DNA from: Trichoderma breve | Lineage: Eukaryota; Ascomycota; Sordariomycetes; Hypocreales; Hypocreaceae | NCBI RefSeq assembly: GCF_028502605.1 | Contig: NC_079234.1 | Coordinates: 5,022,001-5,086,000, forward strand | DNA length: 64,000 nucleotides | Direction: 5' to 3' | In this document: positions 12,660-23,300 of the stretch, piece after piece | Layout of the letters: each line of letters starts with the position of its first letter | How positions within the stretch are numbered: position 1 is the first letter of the stretch | Position numbers and translations under genes: made by a program | Notes under the pieces: generated by a model | The model's input: only the letters and a program-made list of their open reading frames with translations | Database searches by the model: none | What the model was told of the DNA's origin: nothing

Positions 12660-14423
12660 GATTGGAGGATAGAGCCGGGCCAAAAAAGAAAGAGAAAAAA
12701 ATAATGTTCGAGAGATCCAACGGCGTGGGGAAATTGAAGTTTTATCGTGGGGCAGCGATCACGTCGAAGTTGGGTATCAACGCAATCCAGGAACAAAGAG
12801 AAGAATTAACGAGTAGAAAATGACCGTCTCGACACACAAGCTGAATGCTAGTCCAAGAGAAAACAATTGTTCGATGATCGACAAGGAGGGGAAAAAGTTT
12901 GAGGCGATTCGAGTGGAGGAGCTGCGGGCACTTGTGGGATGACAAACAAATCGATGCACAAGTGGGAGGGGAATTGCGAGCCGGAACGGGGCGAGTTCAA
13001 TGGATAAAGAAGCTGGCGAAGCTCACGGGTGAAGTGGTGATTTCTGTTCGGGGTGGCGAGGCCGTGGGCGATGGAGGGAGAAAAGGGAGAGAAGAGGCGA
13101 TGGGCTGCACGGGTGCAGGAGAGAAAAAGAATTCGGAGCTTCTTTTGAAGTTGCCGTTATGATGTTTCGTGCGTGGGAGAAGGAAAAAATAGGCACTTGG
13201 TTGGGGTCAGTCGCCTAACGCCGCATGGCCCGTGCGCAAGTCGCCCATCGGAACGGAATTAGTATCGCGGGGGACTTTTCGGGGCTGCTTTTGCTTGGGA
13301 TGTGCAGATTTACGTGCTAGTGGACGCATCACATCATGCACGGGTGCGTCTTACGTTGTCTTTTTTGTTTTTGGCAACTTTTTGTTGGTCTAGATAGAGA
13401 CTGTGGAAGAGTGTGGCGAGATGACGGCTGCTGTTGTTCGTGGTTGAAAGGAGCAATGGCTTCTTTCAAGATTGGGAAATGCAACCTGCCGGGATGGCCT
13501 TGGGAGGCCAACAAGTAACAGCCAAACAATTCAGCCTCTCAATGCTTTGTTGGCAACCCCTTGCATGAGACACAGCGCATCACAACTCCTAGTATTACGT
13601 ACGGCATGGACGACAGTCAGACTAGGACTTGTAATAGTCCGCAGCCATCCTGGTTCCACCATGCAAGTCTCAGTCCAGGATGCGGGAGCGAGATGAAGGC
13701 AAAAGCAAAGGGCGACTAGACTGGCGCTTGCCAAGCAAAACTGCATCGTCTTTGGTTCGCTTCCTGACCGGTGAATGAGATAGTGAAATGATATCCAGCT
13801 AGTGGTATAATATTACATAGAAGAGAAGAATTCTGACGTGAAGATGTCGTTGAAGGGGCGTGGGACTGGTAATGCAATGCCTTGTCTTCTAAAGTAAGAA
13901 GACTCAAGCGTCAACCAATGCAATTAACTACAATAACAATGTCAATTCTACGCGTAGACACAATCATACACGCTCAGTACTATCAACATATTAATCATCC
14001 AATTTTCACCTCATGCAGCAGCAAATATCGATTGAAGCTGTCGAATTTGCATCACATATACCCCAGTATTACCTCCCCAGTGATAAATACCACCTTAAAA
14101 AACAACTGCACGCACCCAGATCCGTCCCTGGTCAAATTCTCGGTGAGCAATGCGGGGTGTTTCCGCACACCTGGATTTTTTTTTAGTCCACCTTGATAAA
14201 ATTTCTTGCAATCTTATCGCCAGCCAAAAATCTCAAGGGCCAAAAAAAAAAAAAGAACCCCAAACCACAACCTCGGACGACTTGCGAGCTTTTGCAACAA
14301 CCTCCAAATCGCCAATTCGCTTCCCCCTCTACTTCTCCTCAGATTTACCTTGTTTATTTCTTCTTCAATTACCCGCATTTCTAGTTTATTTTATTTCAGC
14401 AGCGTCCTTTTTCAGCCGACAAG
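12660..14423. other. divergent intergenic region
   Basis: This holds the 5' flanks of the Nxt3-like gene (-) and Mrt4 (+). Small frames within it are not convincing. The last 150 bp before the Mrt4 ATG are pyrimidine-rich, as is usual for fungal leaders. Confidence 0.6.
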
Positions 14424-15333
14424 ATGCCCAAGTCCAAGCGCGCGAAGGTCGTCCACCTCACCCAGGTCGCCAAAAAGACCCGTGAGCAAAAGGACCAGCT
14501 GTTCCAAAACATTCGAGAGCAGGTTCCCGAGTACCAGCACTGCATTGTCTTCAACGTGGATAACATGCGCAACAACTACCTCAAGGATGTCCGCCGCGAG
14601 CTCTCCGACAGCCGGTACGTTTGCACCTCTACCCCGTTTAAAGATGATGCCAAGTGGGAAAACCCCCCTTTCATGATAACTAACGAATTGGCTTGGTAAA
14701 CTAGACTCTTCTTCGGCAAGACAAAACTTATGGCCAAGGCCCTCGGCCAAACCGCCGAGGAAGCCATCGTCCCCGGCATCGAGGGCCTCGCACCGCACAT
14801 CACTGGCACCGTCGGCCTCCTCCTGACCAATCGCCCCGTGGACACCGTCCTCGACTACCTCAACAGCATCTCCCCCGTGGACTTTGCCCGCGCCGGCGTC
14901 ACCGCCTCCCGCACCTTCACCATCCCTCCCGGCGTCGTGTACGCCACGGCCGGCGAGGTCCCCAAGGAGAACGACATCCCGCTGCAGCACACCATTGAGC
15001 CCGAGCTGCGGAGGCTGGGCGTCCCTACGAGAATGGTCAAGGGCAAGGTCGTTCTGGGCGACGAGAATGGTGAGGGTGAGGGTTATACGATCTGCAAGGA
15101 GGGCGAGGTGCTCGATTCACGGCAGACTAGGCTGTTGAAGCTCTTTGATGTCTGTCTGAGCGAGTTCAGAGTCAAGGTTCTGGCGTAAGTCTCTGCTTTT
15201 CTTTTCTTTACAGGTCTACAGACCACCAAATGGCATTGTTTGCTAACAATTCAATAGATACTGGAGCGCTGCGACCAACGAGGTAACAGAGATTGACCAG
15301 GCCGCCATGGATGGCGTCGAGGAGGAGGAGTAA
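14424..15333 (+). CDS. mrt4: ribosome assembly factor Mrt4
   Basis: Exons 14424-14614, 14705-15184 and 15258-15333 give 248 aa. The protein is a nuclear paralogue of ribosomal stalk protein P0. It opens with the family signature '[14 protein letters not shown]', followed by '[18 protein letters not shown]', '[14 protein letters not shown]' and 'GLLLTNRP', and ends in an acidic tail. It lacks the P0 C-terminal stalk extension, which fits Mrt4. Mrt4 occupies the P0 site on pre-60S particles in the nucleolus and is exchanged for P0 late in maturation. Both introns have consensus ends (GTACGT...TAG, GTAAGT...TAG). Length matches the family. Confidence 0.95.
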
Positions 15334-16188
15334 GGCATCTGGCCAGTATTGGTGGCTGTAGTTTTTGGTAGAAATGTTCTGTGCGCATACAACATATACC
15401 AGCAACGGGTTGTTTGGGTATTTCGGCGTTCCAAGGTTCTTCACAGGGTTTCCAAAAAGATGGAGGACATACTTACATGATATATACATGCTTATGCTCC
15501 TGAAATGATGATCAAGCAAAAAATAATTTTGCGTCTGAGTCTTTCGCTAGTGCTGTTCCAAGAGTTTTTTCATCTACACTCTCGCTCGCGCATTGATACA
15601 AATACACATCAAAGGGCATATAAACTATTTTCTCTTTTTTTCCCCTAATTTTTTTTTAACTTCTTCTTTTACTCTTTTGCTGGCTAAAAAGTCCTTAAAA
15701 ACTCCCCTGTCGCAAAGAAAGAAAGCAAATTGCCTCCATACTTGCAATCAGTCGGTCACAAGAGCTTACCTATGACCTTACCTGAAGCTCCCGAAATTCA
15801 AGCTGTTTTCCCTGCCAAATGTGCTATAATACATTGCGAGAAGAACACTTCTCGTCTTCGTCCCTATTATTAAGTGATTCCTGTCCATTATTGACAGTTG
15901 ATTGGTGCTCAGTTATTGATAGTGATGGTCTCCAGCCACAGGAAACAAGACAAAGGGGAGTTATTACCCATAGGTCCAAGATTCATGGGCTACTAGCTTA
16001 GGAAGACAAGTGTACGATGGTAAAAGGTGGGTAGAGGGAGGCGATCCTTAGGTCTGAGATTGTGCTGGTGGAAGACGGCAGGCTTCTTACCCTTGTGAGG
16101 TGAAAGAAAGGATGCGAAGGAAACTCGTCAAACAATTAGTTTACCCACCAAATGTCGAAAGTTGAGTCGACTTGCACGGGCTCCAGCC
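15334..16188. other. convergent 3' intergenic region
   Basis: This lies between the 3' ends of Mrt4 (+) and U1-70K (-). It is AT-rich with T-runs, as expected for 3' UTRs. No gene was seen. Confidence 0.6.
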
Positions 16189-17799
16189 TTAGTAGCGACG
16201 CAGTTTCCGGGGATCTTCGTAGCCACCGCCTTCGTATCCTCGTTTCCGGCTGTCATCGTCGCGAGGGCGATCGTAGTCCCTGTCCCTGTCACGATACCCA
16301 CCTTCTCTGCGGCCAATGGGTTCCATGTTGCTGCCAGTACGGCGTCCTTCGCGGTCTCGGTCGCCACGGTCTCCTCGGTCACCACGTTCTCGGTCACGAT
16401 CGCGGTCACCGCGGTCGCCACGATCACGATCACCATATCGACCGCCGCCATCTCGGTGACCGCCGGATCTGTCATCATATGAGCGTCCACCACGAGACTC
16501 ATACCCACCACCGGAGAAGCCCCTGTCACCTCCATTTCGTCGGTCGAATCCTCCAGGACCGGATGGCGCTCCGTTGGGCGCTCCAAAGCCGCCGTTTCGG
16601 TCGCCTCCTCGGGGGCCAAAGTCACCGCCTCCTCGGAAACCTCCACGGCCACCACCAAAGCCTCCACGGAAACCGCCTCGGCCTCCTCGGCCACCTTCGA
16701 ATCCTCCCTTGAAGCCGCCACGGAAGCCGCCGCCGCCTCCGCCTCCTCCTCCTCCAAAGCCTCCAGGACCGCCAGGACGAGAGGGCATTGCTCTAGTATA
16801 GCCTCGGCCACCGAGGCCGCCACCTAACCTGCGAGGCAGCCAGTTCTTGGCAGTCCTGCCGCGTTCAACATCCACCTTGATGCGCCTGTCTTTAATGCGA
16901 ATACCATCGCAAGCATCCAGGGCAGCTATTCATCGTTGCGTCATCAGACGCCATTGTTAGCAACTCTTACCATAGAAAAGATATTCACGATTTGGAAAAA
17001 AAAGCGGGCAAGAGTGAGACAGGCAAGCTTGAGGGCCTTTGAACGTCTCGTGGTATGCTTCTACGGATGGGCAAGCTTGAGGGCCACATCTTCGAGGTAT
17101 ATCCACCGGGATTGGATCGGATGGTCATATAGCATGGAAGGGGTTTGGGGTTTGTTTACCTCTCATGTCTTTCTCGCGCTCAAAAACGACAAATGCGTAA
17201 CCCCTGTGTGGCTTCTTCTTCTTATTAGGCTTCTCGTGGGCATGGGTATCAACAATAATGCGAATCTGTTGTGGCAAGTCAGCTTTAGCGTCCAGAATAT
17301 ATGCAGAGCAGATGCACTACATGATAGTGGGAGAATACGAACACGTTCAATGGGACCAAACCGTCCAAACTCCCTTTCCAAATCACGCTCATCAGCGTCG
17401 TAGCTGAGACGGGCAACAATGAGAGTCTTGAAGGCATCGCCACGGATGTTGGGATCCTCGTTGGGTTTGACTATCAGCTCAAGTTAGTCTCGCGACAAAG
17501 AGATGCTAGGCCTGCTCAGTCGGGGCTTCATCCATACATTGTTTTGGTCCCTCGGTCACCAAGCTTGCAGCAGCCTCCTTCTGCTCTCGCTTTTTCCGAT
17601 CGCGCATCTCCAGCCAGCTCTCGGTAGGCTTGTAGTCATCCGTCTCCTTGTACTTCTGCAGCTCGGGCAGAAAAGCGGCGAGGCCACCAATGGGAGCTGT
17701 CCTGCGCTTCTCAGGCGCATGGTCAGAGGGTTCTACCCATCGCAGCGGCGGTCGCGCGGCAAAGAGCGCCAACAAGTTAGGGGGGAGCTTGTCGGTCAT
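16189..17799 (-). CDS. snp1: U1 snRNP 70 kDa protein
   Basis: Exons 17538-17799, 17343-17470, 17160-17265 and 16189-16925 give 410 aa. The U1-70K N-terminal segment ('[15 protein letters not shown]') is followed by the RRM (RNP2 '[11 protein letters not shown]', RNP1 '[10 protein letters not shown]'). The hallmark 'VDVERGRT...[12 protein letters not shown]' block comes next, then a long Gly/Arg/Asp tail of RGG, RDRD and GGG runs ending in 'PRKLRRY'. U1-70K binds U1 snRNA stem-loop I and helps define 5' splice sites in the nucleus. Exon 2 must end after the codons for Glu-Arg, giving a weak GTGTTC donor; the neighbouring GTATTC would break frame. Intron 3 is 234 nt, with an internal donor and a direct repeat. 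The gene is divergent from mL43. Confidence 0.93.
17022..17085. repeat. 16-bp direct repeat in U1-70K intron 3
   Basis: GGCAAGCTTGAGGGCC occurs at 17022-17037 and again at 17070-17085. Both copies lie inside intron 3 of the U1-70K gene, 48 bp apart start to start. Flanking bases differ. Confidence 0.9.
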
Positions 17800-18158
17800 G
17801 GCGAAGGAGCAGGCGAATCGCGGCGGCTGCAATCAATCAGAGATGCACAGAAAATGCAGATGTCGCTTGCTGGAGAGGCCGCGGGCTCTGGCGTTCACAG
17901 ATGGAGATGCCCTGCTGCGGCTGATTGCTTGCGGCAAGAGAGTGCGAATGCGAGACAAGCTGCGCGCTTCTGGCAGCAATAAATTGTCGTGTAGCTCAGG
18001 CGATGCCTGAGACATAGTTTTGCCGGAGCTGTGCCGGATGACGCTAGTCCCAATCAGGACGAGTGTCGAAGTGAACTGATTGAATTTTGATGCTGCGCTA
18101 AGCATGTTGCGAGCTGGATCATGAGAATATTGGCTGGAATATTCACATCACATCCAAG
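17800..18158. promoter_or_regulatory. shared divergent promoter, U1-70K / mL43
   Basis: The start codons of the two genes are about 360 bp apart on opposite strands. No TATA box stands out. The role is inferred from position only. Confidence 0.5.
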
Positions 18159-18687
18159 ATGACGGTTAAGGCGCTCCGAGTCATTGCAGATGGCAAGGTA
18201 CGCAGTTCATTTACGTTCCTACTTGGCGACAAAAGACTAACAGGGAACGCCAGAATGGCCTGGGGGCCTTTGTCCTTCAGTGCAAGAAACTGGACCTCCA
18301 CTACTGCGACTGGGCGGGCAGCTCCAAGGGCATGAAGTAGGCAATATCAATGTGCCAAGCGGTAATTGGGAAACATCTGCTAATGTCATTAATAGCGGCT
18401 TCATCAAGTCACTGCTCCCCAAGTTCGCAACCGCCAACCCACAGATCGAGTTCGCCGTTTCCCCGCGACCCGGCAAGCATCCTGTCATTATCGGCCACTA
18501 CATCAATGGACGGACAAAGCCAATCTGTGTGCGCAACCTCTCGCCGTACGAGATTCTTCAAAAGGTGGAACTGTTGAGAGATGCCAGCGGAGAGAAGCTG
18601 AGGCGGACGAACAAGGCTGTTCTCAGCACCAAGCCAAGTGTCAGAGGTATCTGGTCTCCGTACCACGGCAAGGGTATGGCTGTATAA
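18159..18687 (+). CDS. mrpl51: mitochondrial large-subunit ribosomal protein mL43
   Basis: Exons 18159-18197, 18254-18336 and 18396-18687 give 137 aa. The protein matches the L51/S25/CI-B8 fold family: a short N-terminal strand, 'NGLGAFVLQCKKLDLHYCDWAGSS', then 'GFIKSLLPKFATANPQIEF', and 'HPVIIGHYINGRTKPICVRN'. The family member in fungi is the 54S subunit protein mL43 (yeast Mrpl51), which acts in the mitochondrial matrix. Introns are 56 and 59 nt with GTACGC and GTAGGC donors. No long cleavable presequence is obvious, as in homologues. The gene is convergent with triosephosphate isomerase, with under 300 bp between stop codons. Confidence 0.94.
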
Positions 18688-18980
18688 TTTGAGCGAATTT
18701 TTTCATGATGGGTTTTATGTATGATGTCCGTGTATTTGTATTTGGATGAACCGCATAGAGAAGCACTGGTATTGGGTTGCTGGAACAGTATAGGACACTA
18801 CGCTATATATGAGCAATGATGCCTTCACAGATGTAAAATCAGTCCCAATCATATGGAGAGACTTGGGTATATTTTATGGTTTCTATTCTCCATGCAGAAG
18901 CCTCATTGCTTTTTTTTTTCCTTTCCACAGCACAATTTTTTTTCTACCGAGTTCTGTTTTCCCTATATATGAGAACCCAT

Positions 18981-19998
18981 TTACTGCTTCAGGCAGTTGA
19001 TGATGTCAACAACTAAAGAAATGTTAGCATAAAGGCAGATGAGATAATAGGTCGGGATTCTTCGACTTACAGGCAGGCTTGAGGGAAGCACCGCCGACGA
19101 GGAAGCCGTCAATATCGGCCTGCTTGCTGAGCTCGCCGCAGTTCTTCTCGTTGACGCTGCCGCCGTAAAGGATACGGGTCTCGTCAGCGACCTTGTCGCT
19201 AACGTTGGTCTTGAGCCACTCCCGGATGGCCTTGTGGACCTCCTGAGCTTGCTCAGTGGTGGCAACCTTGCCAGTGCCAATGGCCCAGATGGGCTCATAG
19301 GCGATGACGATCTTAGACCAGTCAGAGATCTGGGCCTTGAGAGCGGCGAGCTGTTTGCTGACGACATCGATGGTCTTGCCGGCCTCACGCTCCTCCAGGG
19401 ACTCTCCGCAGCACCAGATCACACTGACGCCGTTCTCAGTGGCGTACTTGGTCTTGAGGGCGACAACCTCGTCGCTCTCACGGAGAATGGTGCGGCGCTC
19501 GGAGTGGCCCAGGATGGTCCAGTTGATGCCGCTGTCCTTGAGCTGCGAGACGGAGACTTCGCCGGTGAAAGCGCCATTGGGCTTGTCGTAGACGTTCTGG
19601 GAGGCAACTTCGAGGCCCTCGCGGAGGTTCTCGCGGACGAGGAGGAGATGCAGGTAGGAAGGAGAGATGACGACCTCTAGAGCGAGAAGAACAAGGCGGT
19701 TAGAACGATCGGAATCTCTCGACTGAGGTTGAGCTACCGCCAAGGGACATTGGGCGAGCACTTACCGACATTGGGGTCGAGAGTAGCCTTGTTCAGGTTC
19801 TCGACAATCTCCTTGATGGACGAGATGGACCCGTTCCTGATATCAGGCATCAATTAGCATCGTTCTGCTTCCAATTCTCCGTGCCCAAGCCCTGCGTTGT
19901 TTTGAAGAGAGGCGGGGAGATGGTTCGATAAAAAAAGAACAAGCAACGAATAAAACTCACATCTTGAAGTTGCCGCCGACGAAGAACTTGCGAGCCAT
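18981..19998 (-). CDS. tpi1: triosephosphate isomerase
   Basis: Exons 19961-19998, 19766-19836, 19071-19676 and 18981-19012 give 248 aa, the standard TIM length. The enzyme interconverts dihydroxyacetone phosphate and glyceraldehyde 3-phosphate in glycolysis in the cytosol. Catalytic residues are present: Lys12 in 'GGNFKMNG', His94 in 'ILGHSERR' and Glu164 in '[11 protein letters not shown]', plus the phosphate-binding 'YGGSV' loop. The first exon is only 38 nt and ends within the codon for Met13. The last coding exon is 32 nt. All introns have consensus ends. The early clustering of introns is common in highly expressed fungal glycolytic genes. Confidence 0.97.
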
Positions 19999-21637
19999 GA
20001 TGACTGTATTGAAAGTTGGTAGAACTAAAAAATAAAGCTGATATTCAATGCCAAAAACAGCAATCTAAGAGGTGAAGCTCGTTGGTGGTGTTAGGTGAGG
20101 ATTGGAAAACGCAGCTGGGATGGATGGAGGGGTAAATCGAGCATCAGGAAGCTTTCCACTTCCGTTAGCTTTATGCCGCAAATGCGCCGAAATCCGGCAG
20201 ACTTCGTTGGCTGGCTTCGGCCCCACCATCGGCTGTCTCAGCTCTACCCGACTTGTCGCTGGAATGCGAGCATCATGTGTCTGGTGGCCATATAGTTGAT
20301 GCATATCTGCCGATTTAAATAAAGCACGGGGGGTCTGTTGGATAGTTACTGGACTCACAGTATGCTCATCTATCTAGTACCTATCTATTTGATGATACTT
20401 GCACAAGTACATGACATAGTGAGGTATGAAGCAATCGAGTAGTAATACCTTAAAAGTAACAGCGATCAGGCTTCAATCAAGCTCGGGTTCAGTCCAATAG
20501 TGTATCTAGAGTTTGAACGTTATGAATAACAACCTCCTTATCTACATCACCGTCCACACCCTTTTCCTCCCTCTCTCTCCCCTTGTGCGAATTCATTCCC
20601 ATATCCCCTCCAAGCTACCCTAACACACAACATATAATCAACATCCCTCTGTACCCACCATCTAACACAGTTATAACTAGCCCATGCTTCTTCATTAATT
20701 AATCTAATGTCACCGTCAATGAGAATTTTCTGGCCCCCAAACACTGCGCTTTAGAATTGCAAACAGAAACCCGTGGACGCAATGAGACTACGTAGTTCGC
20801 GAGACAACATTGTACACACTTGACATTGTATAATGTATTCATCCAATCATCAGCAGCACGAGATATAAGCTGCACCAACTTGATGCCTGATGGCTGTCTT
20901 GACGAGCTAGGAGACCAGTTCTCAACGCATGTACGGGTACTTACGGCAGAGGCGGGTGACCTCACAATAACAGATACTAGAGAAATGTAGCTAAAGCAGC
21001 AGATACTAGAGATTTGTGGTTGTGATAACATATACTGGAGAGATATCACATAACATTAGAGGATGTAGAGGAATTGTCCGCCAGTAGCACTGCTCAATAT
21101 TCATTCATAAAACAATGAAAACATATTCAAAGTAAAAAGCTAAACTAAGGAAACAACTGCCAGTCGAAACTGGTTGAGCGAATGTGCATGCTCAAAAAAC
21201 AAGCATCTAAAATCTAAACAGGGTCATAAATCGTGGGTATTGACAAAACAAATCAAAAAGCAAAATAGAACAGAAACGCTGTTTATCCTTTCCTTTCCTT
21301 CCCAAACCCTTCCATTCCCTTCCAAACCCAATACTTTTTAATGTTCAAACCAGAACAAGTACGATGCTTTTGATCCATCCATAAGGAGAAAAAACACTGA
21401 AGTAACATGAAGAAAAACCCTGGTCCAGCAGCCCTGCTCGGCTTAGCAGTCCGTGATGGACGTAACCCACTCTGCGAGACTGTTACTCGCGGTACGTCCC
21501 TTGGGAGTCATTTCCCGGTGAGCTCAGCGTCTTTCAAAGACGCGAGCGGCCGTCCTGTGTATGTATATAGACATAGAAAAAAAGCCGCCGGTGCGGCGTA
21601 ATATAAACGAGAGAATCACCAACTTGCATTCGACACC
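19999..21637. other. intergenic region between tpi1 and C2H2 gene
   Basis: The left part is the tpi1 promoter, where a TTTAAATAAA-type AT block lies near 20313-20322. The right part (about 20900-21637) is AT-rich and likely holds the 3' UTR of the C2H2 gene. No supported gene was seen. Confidence 0.55.
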
Positions 21638-23300
21638 TTAAAAGTATCGGCGACCGGATTGCATCTCCGTCTTGGGGGTGACGGTGGTCGCATCAGTAGC
21701 CATCTTGACCATAACCTCAAGATGCTTCTGGGCCTCCGCAATGTGCTGAAGGCTCTGGAGATCGGGCTTGTCCATGCGCTGGACAAACGCCTCCAATGCC
21801 TTGCGCTGTTCCAGCCACTGTTCAATAAGAGGCTTGACAGGAGGCTGCTTGGGCTCTGGGGCCGGCATCGACTTGATCGAGGCCTTGCGGCTGGGAGAGC
21901 CTTGGGCTTCAGCGTCAGACTTGCGCTTCCGTCCCTTGGTAGCCTGCTGAGCAGCTCCAGTAGGGGAGGCACCAGCGCTACCGTGATCATTGTGAACTCG
22001 CTTCATGTGGTCCCGAAGGTTCCACTGACGCGGGAATCCGCTGCCAAGAATGGATCGCTCACAACCTTCATACATGCAAAGGAAAGGCTTATCGCCGTGG
22101 CCATGCAGACCATGGGCTTCACGCTCGTGACGAAGAAGGCAGGCAGTGGAAGAAAACCTGGCACCCTCGCAAGCCTCAGCCTTGCAGCGGTAGGGCTTCA
22201 AGTGAGAGTCAACAAACTTGCTGCAATGAGTGTTAGCTTTTCCAAGAAAGAGAATGAGAGAAGAATGAGACGCGGGTTGATCCAACTTACTCATAGTTGC
22301 ACTTAAGCTTCTCGGGCCTGTGGTTGCAGTTTGGCTGGCCTTCCCAAGGGCAGTGAAAGAGACCGTCCTCCCGGGGAGAAACGTTCTTGTACAAGGCATG
22401 ATCTCTGGCAGACTCTCCCTCACTTCCCTGTCGGCGGGCAGTATAGGCTTGAGGAAGAGCGGAGGCATCTTCCAACTGGGAGACGTTGTGCTCCGTCATC
22501 ATGTGGAATTTTCTGTCTCTAGACGAACCAAGCCGGTAAGAAGATTGTTCGTCCCCAGCTTGGAAGATAACATACCTAGGTGATGGGCAAGTTTCGGGGG
22601 AGGTTTCAGGGCTGAAAGGAGCAGCTTGCCATGCTTCATCAATAGTGGCAGGGGAGGAAGTTCTGGAGATGGAGCTAGAAAAGCAGTCCCAGTTGCTGGG
22701 GGATGACGTATCCGGAATGGCATCATTGGCAAGGTGCATCTGTGAAGGAACCAAATGGAGAGGGTTCATGTTGGGGACGGGGAAAGCAACATTTTCGGCG
22801 CCAAGGTTCATTTCGAGAGAGTAGTCGTGCCAGGGGTACATTTGGGATTGAACACCGTGGGCATCTGAGTCCAGCAACAGACAGGAATCCATTCCGGCCA
22901 TGGAGCCAGTAGATTGAGGTCCACTCCGGAAAACTTGTGCATTACCTCTAACGCTCATATTAGACATCTGCGTCTGTGAGACAGCAGAGACGTGGGAGCG
23001 GCTCGAGCTAGCTCGAGACATAGCCTGGGCTCCGGAGGCGATGGACATGACTGCTTTGGGAGCGGCGGTCCATGCCACATCAGCAGGTTGGGCCTGATCA
23101 AGTCTTGGTCCCCTAGGTGAGTTATGACCAGATGTGAAAAGAAATTCCTCGGCATCTCCTGAGTGCGATGATCCATTGTCCGGGTAATCATGTAAGGTCT
23201 GTGGCCCTTCTGTGTTTGCACCCCATGACGAACCATTCATATGGTCCGCCGATGGTTCTGTGTGAGAAAAAGAAAACATGGCAGGGGCAGTCGAAGCCAT
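21638..23300 (-). CDS. C2H2 zinc-finger transcription factor
   Basis: Exons 22291-23300 and 21638-22220 give 530 aa from the first ATG of the long frame. Residues 1-300 are Ser/Pro/Asn-rich and disordered. Three zinc-finger units follow: an atypical first one (C317, C325, H343) and two clear ones (C349, C354, H368, H373; and C385, C390, H408, H413). A basic stretch 'KGRKRK' suggests nuclear import, and a C-terminal helical region follows. I do not recognise a named orthologue. The frame stays open upstream to 23325, where an acceptor preceded by ACTAACC suggests another coding exon upstream, so the true N-terminus may be longer. A 57-nt in-frame segment (22519-22575) has intron-like ends. Confidence 0.85.

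Noticed and set aside
16128..16823. Ala/Val/Glu-rich frame on the - strand and the + strand frame 16152-16712
   Set aside because: Both are shadows of the Gly/Arg-rich tail of U1-70K, in other phases.
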